From positions 1-16,537 of the forward strand of contig JBKPDL010000131.1 in assembly GCA_046727855.1 (NCBI GenBank): a stretch of 16,537 nucleotides of DNA. Reading direction: 5' to 3'. This document shows positions 1 through 6,510 of this stretch, one piece after another (within the stretch, counting starts at the first letter, position 1; the number at the start of each line of letters is the position of its first letter). A program made the position numbers and the translations under genes. Origin of the DNA: DASPWV01 sp046727855. Its GTDB lineage: Bacteria; Acidobacteriota; Vicinamibacteria; Vicinamibacterales; UBA2999. The notes beneath the pieces were generated by a model, which was given only the letters and a program-made list of their open reading frames with translations, was not told where the DNA came from and searched no databases.

Positions 1-161
1 GCGACGCCCGAGCCCATCGTTTCCGGCAAGTACTTGCGCCCGAACGCGCCGTTCTCGTGACGAAAACCGATTCCGGCGGCCTGGGTGATGTCTGTGAACG
101 TTCGATCGGTGGCGCCGCTGGCCGCTACGACCGCCGCCAACAGGAGCACGGCGCGTCTCAT
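1..161 (-). CDS. CRTAC1-like (FG-GAP/ASPIC-UnbV type) secreted protein, N-terminal fragment
   Basis: This is a partial gene of 53 codons that runs off the left edge. It starts with ATG at 161-159, and that start overlaps the stop codon of the cytochrome gene in an ATGA arrangement, which suggests translational coupling. The N-terminus (MRRAVLLLAAVVAASGA) is a Sec-type signal peptide. The mature part reads FTDITQAAGIGFRHENG and then YLPETMGSGV. It aligns by eye with the mature start of the complete CRTAC1 protein at 11375-13078 (VESAVATGLDFTHLNG, then YYMPEVMGAGV). Members of this family carry calcium-binding FG-GAP/VCBS repeats followed by an ASPIC/UnbV domain, but those parts lie outside the window. 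Its exact role is unknown. Family membership rests only on this conserved N-terminal block. Confidence 0.8.
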   Translation of the reverse strand, partial: MRRAVLLLAAVVAASGATDRTFTDITQAAGIGFRHENGAFGRKYLPETMGSGV

Positions 162-2935
162 TTATGTTCGTGAATCGCCTGGCGTTCGTTGTTGTCGTCG
201 GGATGCAGCTGTCGAAAGGGCCCGGTGATCGCTTGTGACGCCTCGTCCGCCTTGAAGCGGAAGTAAAGCGTACGCTCGCGTTCGGCGTCCGACTGGCGGC
301 CCAGCCCCTGATAGCACAGCATCAGGTTGTAGTGCGCCTGCAAATCTTCCGGATCGATCTGCAGCACCTGACGAAATTCGGGAATCGCGTCCGCGAATTT
401 TCGCTGCAGAAACAGCACGCGGCCAATCTGATTGCGGACGACGCGATCGCGCGGGTACCGATTCGCTGCGTTCCGCAAGTGCGCGAGGCTCTCCTCGTAC
501 CGCCCCGCGTTCTTCAGCACCGTGCCAAGGAAGAAGTGCGTCTTGGCGAGATTCGGATCGACTGCGAGCGCGCGCCGCAGCACGTCTTCCGCTCCGGCGA
601 GGTTGCCTTCCTGCAGCCGCGCGCGGCCGACGTTGACCCAGCCGTCGGCGTACGCCGGATCGATCGTCGTCACCGTCAGGAATGCCGCTTCCGCCCCTTT
701 GAGATCGCCTTGGAGGAGCAGACCGATGCCGTAGTCGTTCCATCGCTCGCGTGCGCTCGCATCGAGCGCCAGCTGCTTCGACTCGCTCGGCGGCGCAGAA
801 TTGACGAGCAATGTTGCGGTGGCCTCCGCCATCGTCGTGATGGGCAAGTCGGGAATCTTCTTCATCGCCCCCGACACGCCTGATGTGTCACCGGTGAATA
901 CGAAGCGGCCATCGTCATGTCCTGGCGCCAGCGCAAACGAGGGCTGCGACGGATCTCTGACGCCCGCATATGCCCACTGCGTGTTCCACCAGGAGAATTT
1001 GCGATGCTGTACACGTGCACGCAGGTGCACGCGTCCGCTCGCGTCCTTCGGAATATCGAGGCGATAGTGCACGGTATCGGCCGCGCCCGGCGGAATCAGC
1101 CGCACGTACGCCACCGAACGCGCGGCCCACGCGTTGCGCTTGTTGATCGGATTGCCATGCTCGTCGAGCAGCAGACTGCGATAGAAATGCGCACCGCGCT
1201 CGACCGGTCCGCCGGCTGTTTCGAGCCGTCCGCTATGCACCAGCACGCGGCCGTGATCGTCCGCGGCAAAGAATTCCACCCATGTGTCGAACGCATCGAC
1301 AGTGCCGCCCGGGAAAAAGTGTCCGACCTTGCGCGTACGTACGACGACTTCGACGCGTACCGACTCTCCAGGCCGTACGGCTGCGCCGACGTGATCGAGC
1401 GGCGCGAGCACTTCGGCCGCAGGGCGGATCGTGGCGCGTGTCGCGCCGAAGTCGATCGACTCTTCGCCGACGGCGAACGTGCTCGAGAGCAGTGGATCGG
1501 ATACGGTGCGGACGGCCGCGCTCGGCGCTGACGCCGGCTCGCGGGTAATGCCGAAGATGTCGATCGAGATCTGCCCATCGCGCAGAAACTTCTGCACTTC
1601 GCCGAGCTGCGTGTGGTCGCCGTTGACGAACGGCACCGCGGTGTTGGCGGCGGCGAAGCGGTGCGATCGCACCATGCCGTTCTTCGCGGCTGGATCGCCC
1701 GATGCGACCAGCGGCATATGACAGTCGGCGCAGCGCTGCGGCGTGGCCGGGTAGTAAAACGATCGTGCGCCTTCGCCCGACACGCCCGATGCCTGCCAGT
1801 TGTCGTAATCGTTGAAGCCGCGGAACCACCGATACGAATTGACCGGCACGTCGAGGTGCACCTTGTGACACGAGGCGCAGAACTCCGGCGTCTGCTCGCG
1901 ATGAAATGGCTTCAGGAACGTCTCGCGGTGCGGCTGTGGATCCAGATAGAGAAGCTGATCGTGCGCAAACCGTAGCAACCGGTTCTCGCCGGTGGCGAGA
2001 TCGTGGAGCGGCGGATATTCGACGACGAAATCGCCCTGCCCCATCGTGCTGTTGACGCGCGTGATTGCGTGGCACGACGTGCACGCCAGACCTGCCTGCG
2101 CTTCTGGCGTATCGATCTGCTCGCGGATCGGCTGGTCGAAGCGCCCGTTGAAAAAGACCGCGTGATCGTGACAGCCGGCACACCACTTCGATGGACGCGT
2201 GCCAACGACGTCTTGCATGTACTCGACCGACTTGCGATACCACTGATTGTTGAACGACGAGAAGTGATGCATCGAGCTGCTCCACTGCTCGTATATGTCG
2301 CGGTGGCAGCGGCCGCAGCTCGCGCTCGTCAGGAAGAAGTTCGCCGGAATGAGCGCGTTGGTGTTGGTGTTGGCAGACGAGGGGAAGAACGGGCTCGCTT
2401 CGCCGGCGCCTTCGTCGTTCATGCTCGACGGCACGACCTCCGGGTTGAGGATGCGATATGCGGCGCCACGGCGGCTGTCGTGCGTCATCGCGGTGATCGC
2501 CGCTGCCACACCGACAACCATGATGAAGGCGGCCGCCACGCGAAACAGGGGTCTCATCCCTTTTTCGCGCGCATCACCGAAAAAGGGGTCAGACCCCTTT
2601 TTTGCCCACCATGCAAGCACCGCAACAGTGCCGGCAGTGGCCGTCGCGATATGCGCCTGCAACAGCCATCGAAACCGCAACGTGGCTCCGGTGAACATTA
2701 ACGCGAGGCCAAGAACCGCCGCGATCGCCAACAGGATGCCTGCGGCGCGGATCGCGATGGATCCGCGCAAAAACCCGCGGGAGCTGCGCCGCGCGAGACT
2801 CAAGCCAACCAACAGCAGGCCCAGCAGCACGTGAAGCGCCACGTTTGCGTAGTAGAAGATCGACGCGTCCGCAAACGCAGCGAGATAGGCGCTGTTGAGC
2901 AGCAGTAGCAGGAAAGCCGTGGTGACCAACATCAC
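158..2935 (-). CDS. Membrane-anchored pentahaem cytochrome c with C-terminal TPR domain
   Basis: The product is 925 residues. About five hydrophobic segments fill residues 1-150 (near 1-22, 28-48, 61-82, 88-110 and 131-150). A periplasmic cytochrome c554-like region follows, with five CXXCH haem-binding motifs at Cys207, Cys252, Cys285, Cys353 and Cys402. Residues about 520-660 look like a beta-rich domain (VGHFFPGG motif) of the kind that follows haem domains in such proteins. Four or so TPRs fill about 730-890. Its likely role is electron transfer at the periplasmic face. The partner is unknown, but the divergent flavin dehydrogenase genes are candidates. The start is GTG at 2935 or the adjacent ATG at 2932, and neither has a clear Shine-Dalgarno. 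The stop overlaps the downstream CRTAC1-like start by 4 bases. Residues 112-131 (KKGSDPFF...KGMRPLF) are encoded by a palindromic repeat pair and are probably an insertion in a membrane loop. Confidence 0.9.
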   Translation of the reverse strand: MMLVTTAFLLLLLNSAYLAAFADASIFYYANVALHVLLGLLLVGLSLARRSSRGFLRGSIAIRAAGILLAIAAVLGLALMFTGATLRFRWLLQAHIATATAGTVAVLAWWAKKGSDPFFGDAREKGMRPLFRVAAAFIMVVGVAAAITAMTHDSRRGAAYRILNPEVVPSSMNDEGAGEASPFFPSSANTNTNALIPANFFLTSASCGRCHRDIYEQWSSSMHHFSSFNNQWYRKSVEYMQDVVGTRPSKWCAGCHDHAVFFNGRFDQPIREQIDTPEAQAGLACTSCHAITRVNSTMGQGDFVVEYPPLHDLATGENRLLRFAHDQLLYLDPQPHRETFLKPFHREQTPEFCASCHKVHLDVPVNSYRWFRGFNDYDNWQASGVSGEGARSFYYPATPQRCADCHMPLVASGDPAAKNGMVRSHRFAAANTAVPFVNGDHTQLGEVQKFLRDGQISIDIFGITREPASAPSAAVRTVSDPLLSSTFAVGEESIDFGATRATIRPAAEVLAPLDHVGAAVRPGESVRVEVVVRTRKVGHFFPGGTVDAFDTWVEFFAADDHGRVLVHSGRLETAGGPVERGAHFYRSLLLDEHGNPINKRNAWAARSVAYVRLIPPGAADTVHYRLDIPKDASGRVHLRARVQHRKFSWWNTQWAYAGVRDPSQPSFALAPGHDDGRFVFTGDTSGVSGAMKKIPDLPITTMAEATATLLVNSAPPSESKQLALDASARERWNDYGIGLLLQGDLKGAEAAFLTVTTIDPAYADGWVNVGRARLQEGNLAGAEDVLRRALAVDPNLAKTHFFLGTVLKNAGRYEESLAHLRNAANRYPRDRVVRNQIGRVLFLQRKFADAIPEFRQVLQIDPEDLQAHYNLMLCYQGLGRQSDAERERTLYFRFKADEASQAITGPFRQLHPDDNNERQAIHEHK
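2548..2603. repeat. REP-like palindrome pair inserted in the cytochrome gene
   Basis: A near-perfect palindrome, AAAAAGGGGTC-A-GACCCCTTTTT, occupies 2580-2602. A second, degenerate copy in the opposite orientation occupies 2548-2567. The 20-base arms 2548-2567 and 2578-2597 are inverted copies with two mismatches, separated by 10 bases, as in paired REP (BIME-like) elements. GGGGTCAGACCCC-type palindromes are dispersed in many bacterial genomes, and some REP families are mobilised by RAYT/Y1 transposases. No such transposase is in this window. The element reads through in frame. Confidence 0.75.
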
Positions 2936-2977
2936 GGAGTGTTTGACGCCACGCCAATCATAAGGGAGGATGCGCCC
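2936..2977. promoter_or_regulatory. Short divergent intergenic gap between the cytochrome and dehydrogenase operons
   Basis: Only 42 bases separate the two divergent genes. A strong Shine-Dalgarno, AAGGGAGGA (2962-2970), serves the plus-strand start at 2978. No convincing -35/-10 pair is visible, so at least one promoter probably lies inside the opposing coding region. Promoter placement is inferred from the divergent arrangement only. Confidence 0.35.
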
Positions 2978-3583
2978 ATGCCGAAGGCTTCGACGCCTGG
3001 CGTGACTCGGCGCACTGCACTCAAAGCGTTCGGCACCAGCGCCGTCGTGCTGCTGCCTCCGCTATCCACCGAAGGATTGCTCGCCTTCGGACGAATCCAG
3101 ACCGCCGCGGCGCCGCCAAGCCCCAAGGCGCTTTCCGCGTCCGATTTCGCAACCCTTGAAGAGCTGGTCGAGACGATTATTCCGGCCGACGATCGCTCGC
3201 CTGGCGCAAAGCAAGCTCGCGTCGCCGACTATATCGATCTGCTGCTCAGCGAAAGCAATGACGACGTGACGCTGCAGTGGATGGGCGGCCTCTCGGCCCT
3301 CAGCGCCGCGGCGGTGTCGCAATTTGGCAGGCCGTTTGTCCGCCTGACGTCGGCCCAACGCGACGCGCTGCTGACAAGCATCAGTGGCAACGAGCTCGAA
3401 CCGCAAACCCCGCTCGAGGCTTTTTTCGTCATGACCAAGCAGGCGACCATTCACGGCTATTACACCTCGGAAATCGGCATCCACCAGGAGCTTCGCTACA
3501 AGGGCAATCAGTTCCTGCAGGAGTTCGTCGGATGCGCCACGGTGGACGGCAAGGATTGTCCGCACTGCAAGCAGAGGAAGTGA
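2978..3583 (+). CDS. Gluconate 2-dehydrogenase subunit 3 family protein (Tat-exported small subunit)
   Basis: The product is 201 residues. ATG at 2978 is chosen over an upstream in-frame ATG at 2939 because it has a strong Shine-Dalgarno (AGGGAGG, about 8 bases upstream) and puts a twin-arginine motif (TRRTALKAFG, Arg11-Arg12) at the N-terminus. The mature part has family hallmarks: ETIIPADDRSPGA, then VADYIDLLL, and a C-terminal GYYTSEIG segment. In characterised FAD-dependent sugar dehydrogenases this small subunit binds the GMC catalytic subunit and carries it through the Tat system. Here the next gene is a GMC flavoprotein without a signal peptide, which fits that hitch-hiker role. The C-terminus has three cysteines (CATVDGKDCPHC). 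The CPHC resembles a DsbA motif, but no thioredoxin fold is apparent. Confidence 0.88.
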   Translation: MPKASTPGVTRRTALKAFGTSAVVLLPPLSTEGLLAFGRIQTAAAPPSPKALSASDFATLEELVETIIPADDRSPGAKQARVADYIDLLLSESNDDVTLQWMGGLSALSAAAVSQFGRPFVRLTSAQRDALLTSISGNELEPQTPLEAFFVMTKQATIHGYYTSEIGIHQELRYKGNQFLQEFVGCATVDGKDCPHCKQRK

Positions 3584-3684
3584 GCACAGGGAGGTCAGGG
3601 AGATCAGGAGGTTGAGCACAGGGAGGTCAGGGAGATCAGCAGAATCAATCTTGTCTCCCCGATCTCCCCGATCTCCCTGTTCTC
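3581..3684. repeat. Array 1 of the GGGAGATCA repeat family: 27-bp direct repeats plus long inverted repeat
   Basis: A 27-base unit (beginning TGAGCACAGGGAGG) occurs twice without mismatch at 3581-3607 and 3613-3639. The first copy includes the stop codon of the upstream gene. The second copy (3614-3639) is followed after a 19-base loop by an inverted copy at 3659-3684. By eye, 22 of 26 positions are Watson-Crick pairs and one is G-U. The resulting mRNA hairpin would end 8 bases before the Shine-Dalgarno of the GMC gene. It could act in mRNA processing, attenuation or partial termination between the two subunit genes, but no U-tract follows it. Confidence 0.8.
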
Positions 3685-3704
3685 TCTACCTCGGAAGGAT
3701 CACA

Positions 3705-5519
3705 ATGCAGAACGATCCCACGCTTGCGCTGAACCTCGACGCCATTTCCGCCGACTCTCGGCGCCTCGCCGCGTCGATCACACCAGGTTCCGGCAAGTGG
3801 GACGTGATCGTCGTCGGCAGCGGCGCGGCCGGAGGCATGGCCGCGTTTCAGCTCGCCACCGCCGGTGTCAAGGTGCTGCTGCTCGAAGCGGGCCGCCTGA
3901 TCGACACGCGCACCGAGTACCGCACGATGGAGTGGCCGTACAACTCGATGCGCCGCCACCGTCTGCCGCCGGGTGAGCGGCCGATTGCCGTCGCCGAATA
4001 CAACTTTCTCGATCGGCCATACGGCAACAATCCCGCATTCGAGAAGTACAAAAAGCTCTATTCGTACGCGGCGAACACCTTCACGCGCAATTGGGTGGTC
4101 GACGAGCGCGAGAACCCGACCACCGGCACGCCCTACGCGGGCGTCCGCGCACGCATCCTCGGCGGCCGGACGAACTTCTGGGGCCGCGGCGCTCTCCGCT
4201 ATGGTCCGTTGCAGTTCAACGCCGCGAGCCGCGATGGCTTCGACGTTGATTGGCCGATCTCGTACGAGGATGTGAAGCCGTACTACGACCAGGTTGACGT
4301 TCTCCTCGGATGCTCTGGCACGAATGAAGGTCTGACGCAAGTTCCCGACGGCGTGTTTCAGCGTCCGTCCAAGCTCAATTGCGTCGAAGTCGCGTTCAAG
4401 CGCGCGATCGTGAAGATGGGGCGCACCCTGATTCCGGGTCGCGCGGGCGTGACCACGGACGGCGTGATGAACAAGTACCGCTCCGCCTGCCGGGGCCGCG
4501 GCCGCTGCGGGCGCGGCTGTAATCTGCAATCGTCGTTTCACTCACCGTCCGCACTGATTTATCCGGCGAGAGATACGGGCAATCTCACGATTCGTCCGTA
4601 TTCGATTGTGTCGGAACTGCTCGTCGACTCCGCCACCGACACGGCGCGCGGTGTGCGGGTGATCGACGCCAACACGCGCGAGGTCATGGACTTCACAGCG
4701 CGCGTCGTCGTGCTCGGCGCCGGCACGCTCGAGAGCACGCGCATCCTGCTCAATTCCCGTTCGGGTGGGAACGCAAACGGTGTGGGCAACTCGTCCGGGC
4801 TGCTCGGGTGTTATCTCAGCGAGCACATCATGGGCATTCGCGGCAGCGGCTACATCCCGGCGCGCATCGGCACGGAGGCCACGCTCGACGATGGGCGGCC
4901 AGTGGGGCCGTATATTCCGCGGTTTCGCAACCTCACCGATCGCCATCCGGATTTCCTCCGCGGCTACCACTTCCAGGGGGGCGGTGGCTGCGCCGAGTAT
5001 CCCGGCATGGCGCACGACATTCGCGGCTTCGGCAAGGCGTTCAAGTCCAGCGTGCGCAAGTACTATCCCGCGATCATCAGCTTCGGTGGGTTCGGCGAGG
5101 TGCTGCCGCGGAGAGAAAACCGCATCACGCTCGATCCACAGGTGAAGGACGCGTGGGGGCTGCCTGTCCTTCGCTTCGACTATCGGTTCAGCGACAACGA
5201 GCTGAAGATGGCCAAAGATATGGGCGACACGATCGAGGAGATGCTGATGGCGGCCGGCGCCGAAGACATCAAGATTGAGCGAGAGCCGCTTCCGCCTGGC
5301 TGGTCGATTCACGAGATCGGCGCGGCGCGGATGGGAGACGATCCGAAGATGTCGGTAACCGATCGCTTCTGCCGTCTGCACGATGTGAACAACGTGTACT
5401 TCGCGGACGCGGCGCCGTTCGTGTCGGGCGGTACGCAGAACACGACGTGGACGATTCTGGCGATGGCGTGGAGGACCATGGATTACTTGAAGGAGAGGCT
5501 GCGAACAGGAGACCTGTGA
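3705..5519 (+). CDS. GMC-family FAD-dependent sugar dehydrogenase, catalytic subunit
   Basis: The product is 604 residues and resembles the large subunits of gluconate/glucose/glucoside dehydrogenases. It opens with an FAD-binding Rossmann motif (VVGSGAAGG, 36-44) and the adenine-ribose acidic residue in LLLEAGR (Glu61). The GMC C-terminal block carries the likely catalytic pair His536 (SIHEIGAARMG) and Asn579 (GGTQNTTW). Cys262, Cys268 and Cys272 are spaced C-x5-C-x3-C, the spacing I recall for the [3Fe-4S] ligands of Burkholderia-type FAD glucose dehydrogenase. The ATG at 3705 follows GGAAGG (3693-3698). The frame is open upstream to 3612, but that part only translates repeat DNA. There is no signal peptide, so export probably relies on the Tat signal of the preceding subunit. 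The substrate is unknown. Oxidation of a glycoside at C3 is inferred from neighbours. Confidence 0.9.
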   Translation: MQNDPTLALNLDAISADSRRLAASITPGSGKWDVIVVGSGAAGGMAAFQLATAGVKVLLLEAGRLIDTRTEYRTMEWPYNSMRRHRLPPGERPIAVAEYNFLDRPYGNNPAFEKYKKLYSYAANTFTRNWVVDERENPTTGTPYAGVRARILGGRTNFWGRGALRYGPLQFNAASRDGFDVDWPISYEDVKPYYDQVDVLLGCSGTNEGLTQVPDGVFQRPSKLNCVEVAFKRAIVKMGRTLIPGRAGVTTDGVMNKYRSACRGRGRCGRGCNLQSSFHSPSALIYPARDTGNLTIRPYSIVSELLVDSATDTARGVRVIDANTREVMDFTARVVVLGAGTLESTRILLNSRSGGNANGVGNSSGLLGCYLSEHIMGIRGSGYIPARIGTEATLDDGRPVGPYIPRFRNLTDRHPDFLRGYHFQGGGGCAEYPGMAHDIRGFGKAFKSSVRKYYPAIISFGGFGEVLPRRENRITLDPQVKDAWGLPVLRFDYRFSDNELKMAKDMGDTIEEMLMAAGAEDIKIEREPLPPGWSIHEIGAARMGDDPKMSVTDRFCRLHDVNNVYFADAAPFVSGGTQNTTWTILAMAWRTMDYLKERLRTGDL

Positions 5520-6430
5520 GCAACGTTGACGCAGCCGATCGCCGCACATTCTTGAAAACGCTGGCAACCGGAGTCTTCGCTGGCGCGATCCGTCCCACTT
5601 CGCTCGCGCAGCACACCGGCATTCGCAGTGCGGTGCTGATTTCCATGCTGCCGAAAGAGCGTTCCTACGTCGAGCGCTTCTCGCTCGCACACTCGGCCGG
5701 CTTTGATGCGATCGAGATGCAAACGATCGCCGATGCCGCCGAAGCCGCGGAGATCCTCGAGGCCTCGAAGAAGACCGGTCTCCGTATCCACTCGGTCATG
5801 AACATGGATCACTGGCGCTTTCCCTTGTCGAGCGCCGATGCCAGCGTCGTCATGCGCAGCGTGTCCGGTATGGAAACCTCGCTGCGCAACGCTGCCGAGT
5901 GGGGCGCCGATGCGGTGCTGCTGGTGCCGGCGGTGGTCGATGCGACCACCTCGTATCAGGACGCCTGGACGCGATCGCAGCGAGTCATTCGTGAACGGCT
6001 GCTGCCGATCGCCCGCGACGCGAAGGTCGTCATCGCGGTTGAGGAGGTCTGGAACAAGTTCCTGCTGAGCCCGCTCGAGTTCGCGCGCTATGTAGATGAG
6101 CTGCAGTCACCGTGGGTTAAGGCTTACTTCGACGTCGGCAATGTCGTGTTTTACGGCTACCCGCAGGATTGGATTCGCACGCTCGGCCGTCGCATCGTCA
6201 AGATTCACCTGAAAGATTTCCAGCTCGACCGCTCGAATGGCCGCTTTTCGTGGAAGAACCTGGGCGAGGGCGACATCGACTGGCCCGAGGTGCGTCGGTC
6301 GATTTCCGACGTCGGGTTTAGCGGCTACGTCACCACCGAAGTCGCGCCGGGCGATGCCGCCTACCTGAAGGACCTCGCGGGCCGGGTCAACCGATTCCTC
6401 GCCGGCGAGCGTCCCGTGCAATCACGGTAG
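5516..6430 (+). CDS. Tat-exported sugar phosphate isomerase/epimerase-like TIM-barrel protein (AP endonuclease 2 fold)
   Basis: The product is 304 residues. The GTG start at 5516 overlaps the TGA of the GMC gene (GTGA) and has AGGAG at 5507-5511. This start gives a canonical Tat motif, DRRTFLKT (Arg9-Arg10), and a hydrophobic stretch ending near Ala31. Family-typical segments follow: AGFDAIEM, VVIAVEEVWN (Glu176/177), YFDVGN (Asp206), VKIHLKD (His231) and TTEVAPGD (Glu275). These are the probable divalent-metal ligands of a xylose-isomerase-like barrel. Relatives isomerise or epimerise keto-sugars, and some act on 3-keto-glycosides or as deglycosidase subunits. Tight coupling to the dehydrogenase suggests it processes the dehydrogenase product in the periplasm. 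The precise reaction cannot be read from the sequence. Confidence 0.87.
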   Translation: MSNVDAADRRTFLKTLATGVFAGAIRPTSLAQHTGIRSAVLISMLPKERSYVERFSLAHSAGFDAIEMQTIADAAEAAEILEASKKTGLRIHSVMNMDHWRFPLSSADASVVMRSVSGMETSLRNAAEWGADAVLLVPAVVDATTSYQDAWTRSQRVIRERLLPIARDAKVVIAVEEVWNKFLLSPLEFARYVDELQSPWVKAYFDVGNVVFYGYPQDWIRTLGRRIVKIHLKDFQLDRSNGRFSWKNLGEGDIDWPEVRRSISDVGFSGYVTTEVAPGDAAYLKDLAGRVNRFLAGERPVQSR

Positions 6431-6498
6431 ACAACACCGCAGCGGATCGCTATCCTCACCCCCCAGTAATCCCGTCCAGCCGCGTTTGCTTTGAGTTC

Positions 6499-6505
6499 AA
6501 GGAGG
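6499..6505 (+). promoter_or_regulatory. Strong ribosome binding site deciding a GTG start
   Basis: AAGGAGG lies five bases upstream of GTG 6511. It fixes the start of the TonB-dependent receptor at a GTG codon that is followed directly by a signal peptide. The 80-base gap before the gene (6431-6510) shows no clear terminator or promoter. Confidence 0.7.
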
Positions 6506-6510
6506 ATACT

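Noticed and set aside
1233..2285. Long minus-strand open frame (350 codons) inside the cytochrome gene
   Set aside because: It is Arg-rich, has no recognisable domain and lies wholly in another frame of a gene with five haem motifs and TPRs. It is a shadow frame caused by high GC.
3551..3580. Thioredoxin/DsbA-like CPHC active site at the C-terminus of the small dehydrogenase subunit
   Set aside because: The motif is at the very C-terminus of a gluconate dehydrogenase subunit 3 family protein with no thioredoxin fold. It is more likely structural cysteines.
3614..3684. Classical Rho-independent terminator
   Set aside because: The hairpin is strong but not followed by a U-tract, and it lies between two subunit genes that should be co-transcribed.
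3612..3704. Upstream extension of the GMC protein from a GTG at 3612
   Set aside because: The extra 31 residues (SPRSPRSP and similar) are translated repeat DNA. ATG 3705 has a proper Shine-Dalgarno.
4542..5690. Minus-strand open frame of 382 codons opposite the GMC gene
   Set aside because: It is low-complexity Arg/Ala/His sequence with no family features, antisense to a clear GMC oxidoreductase.
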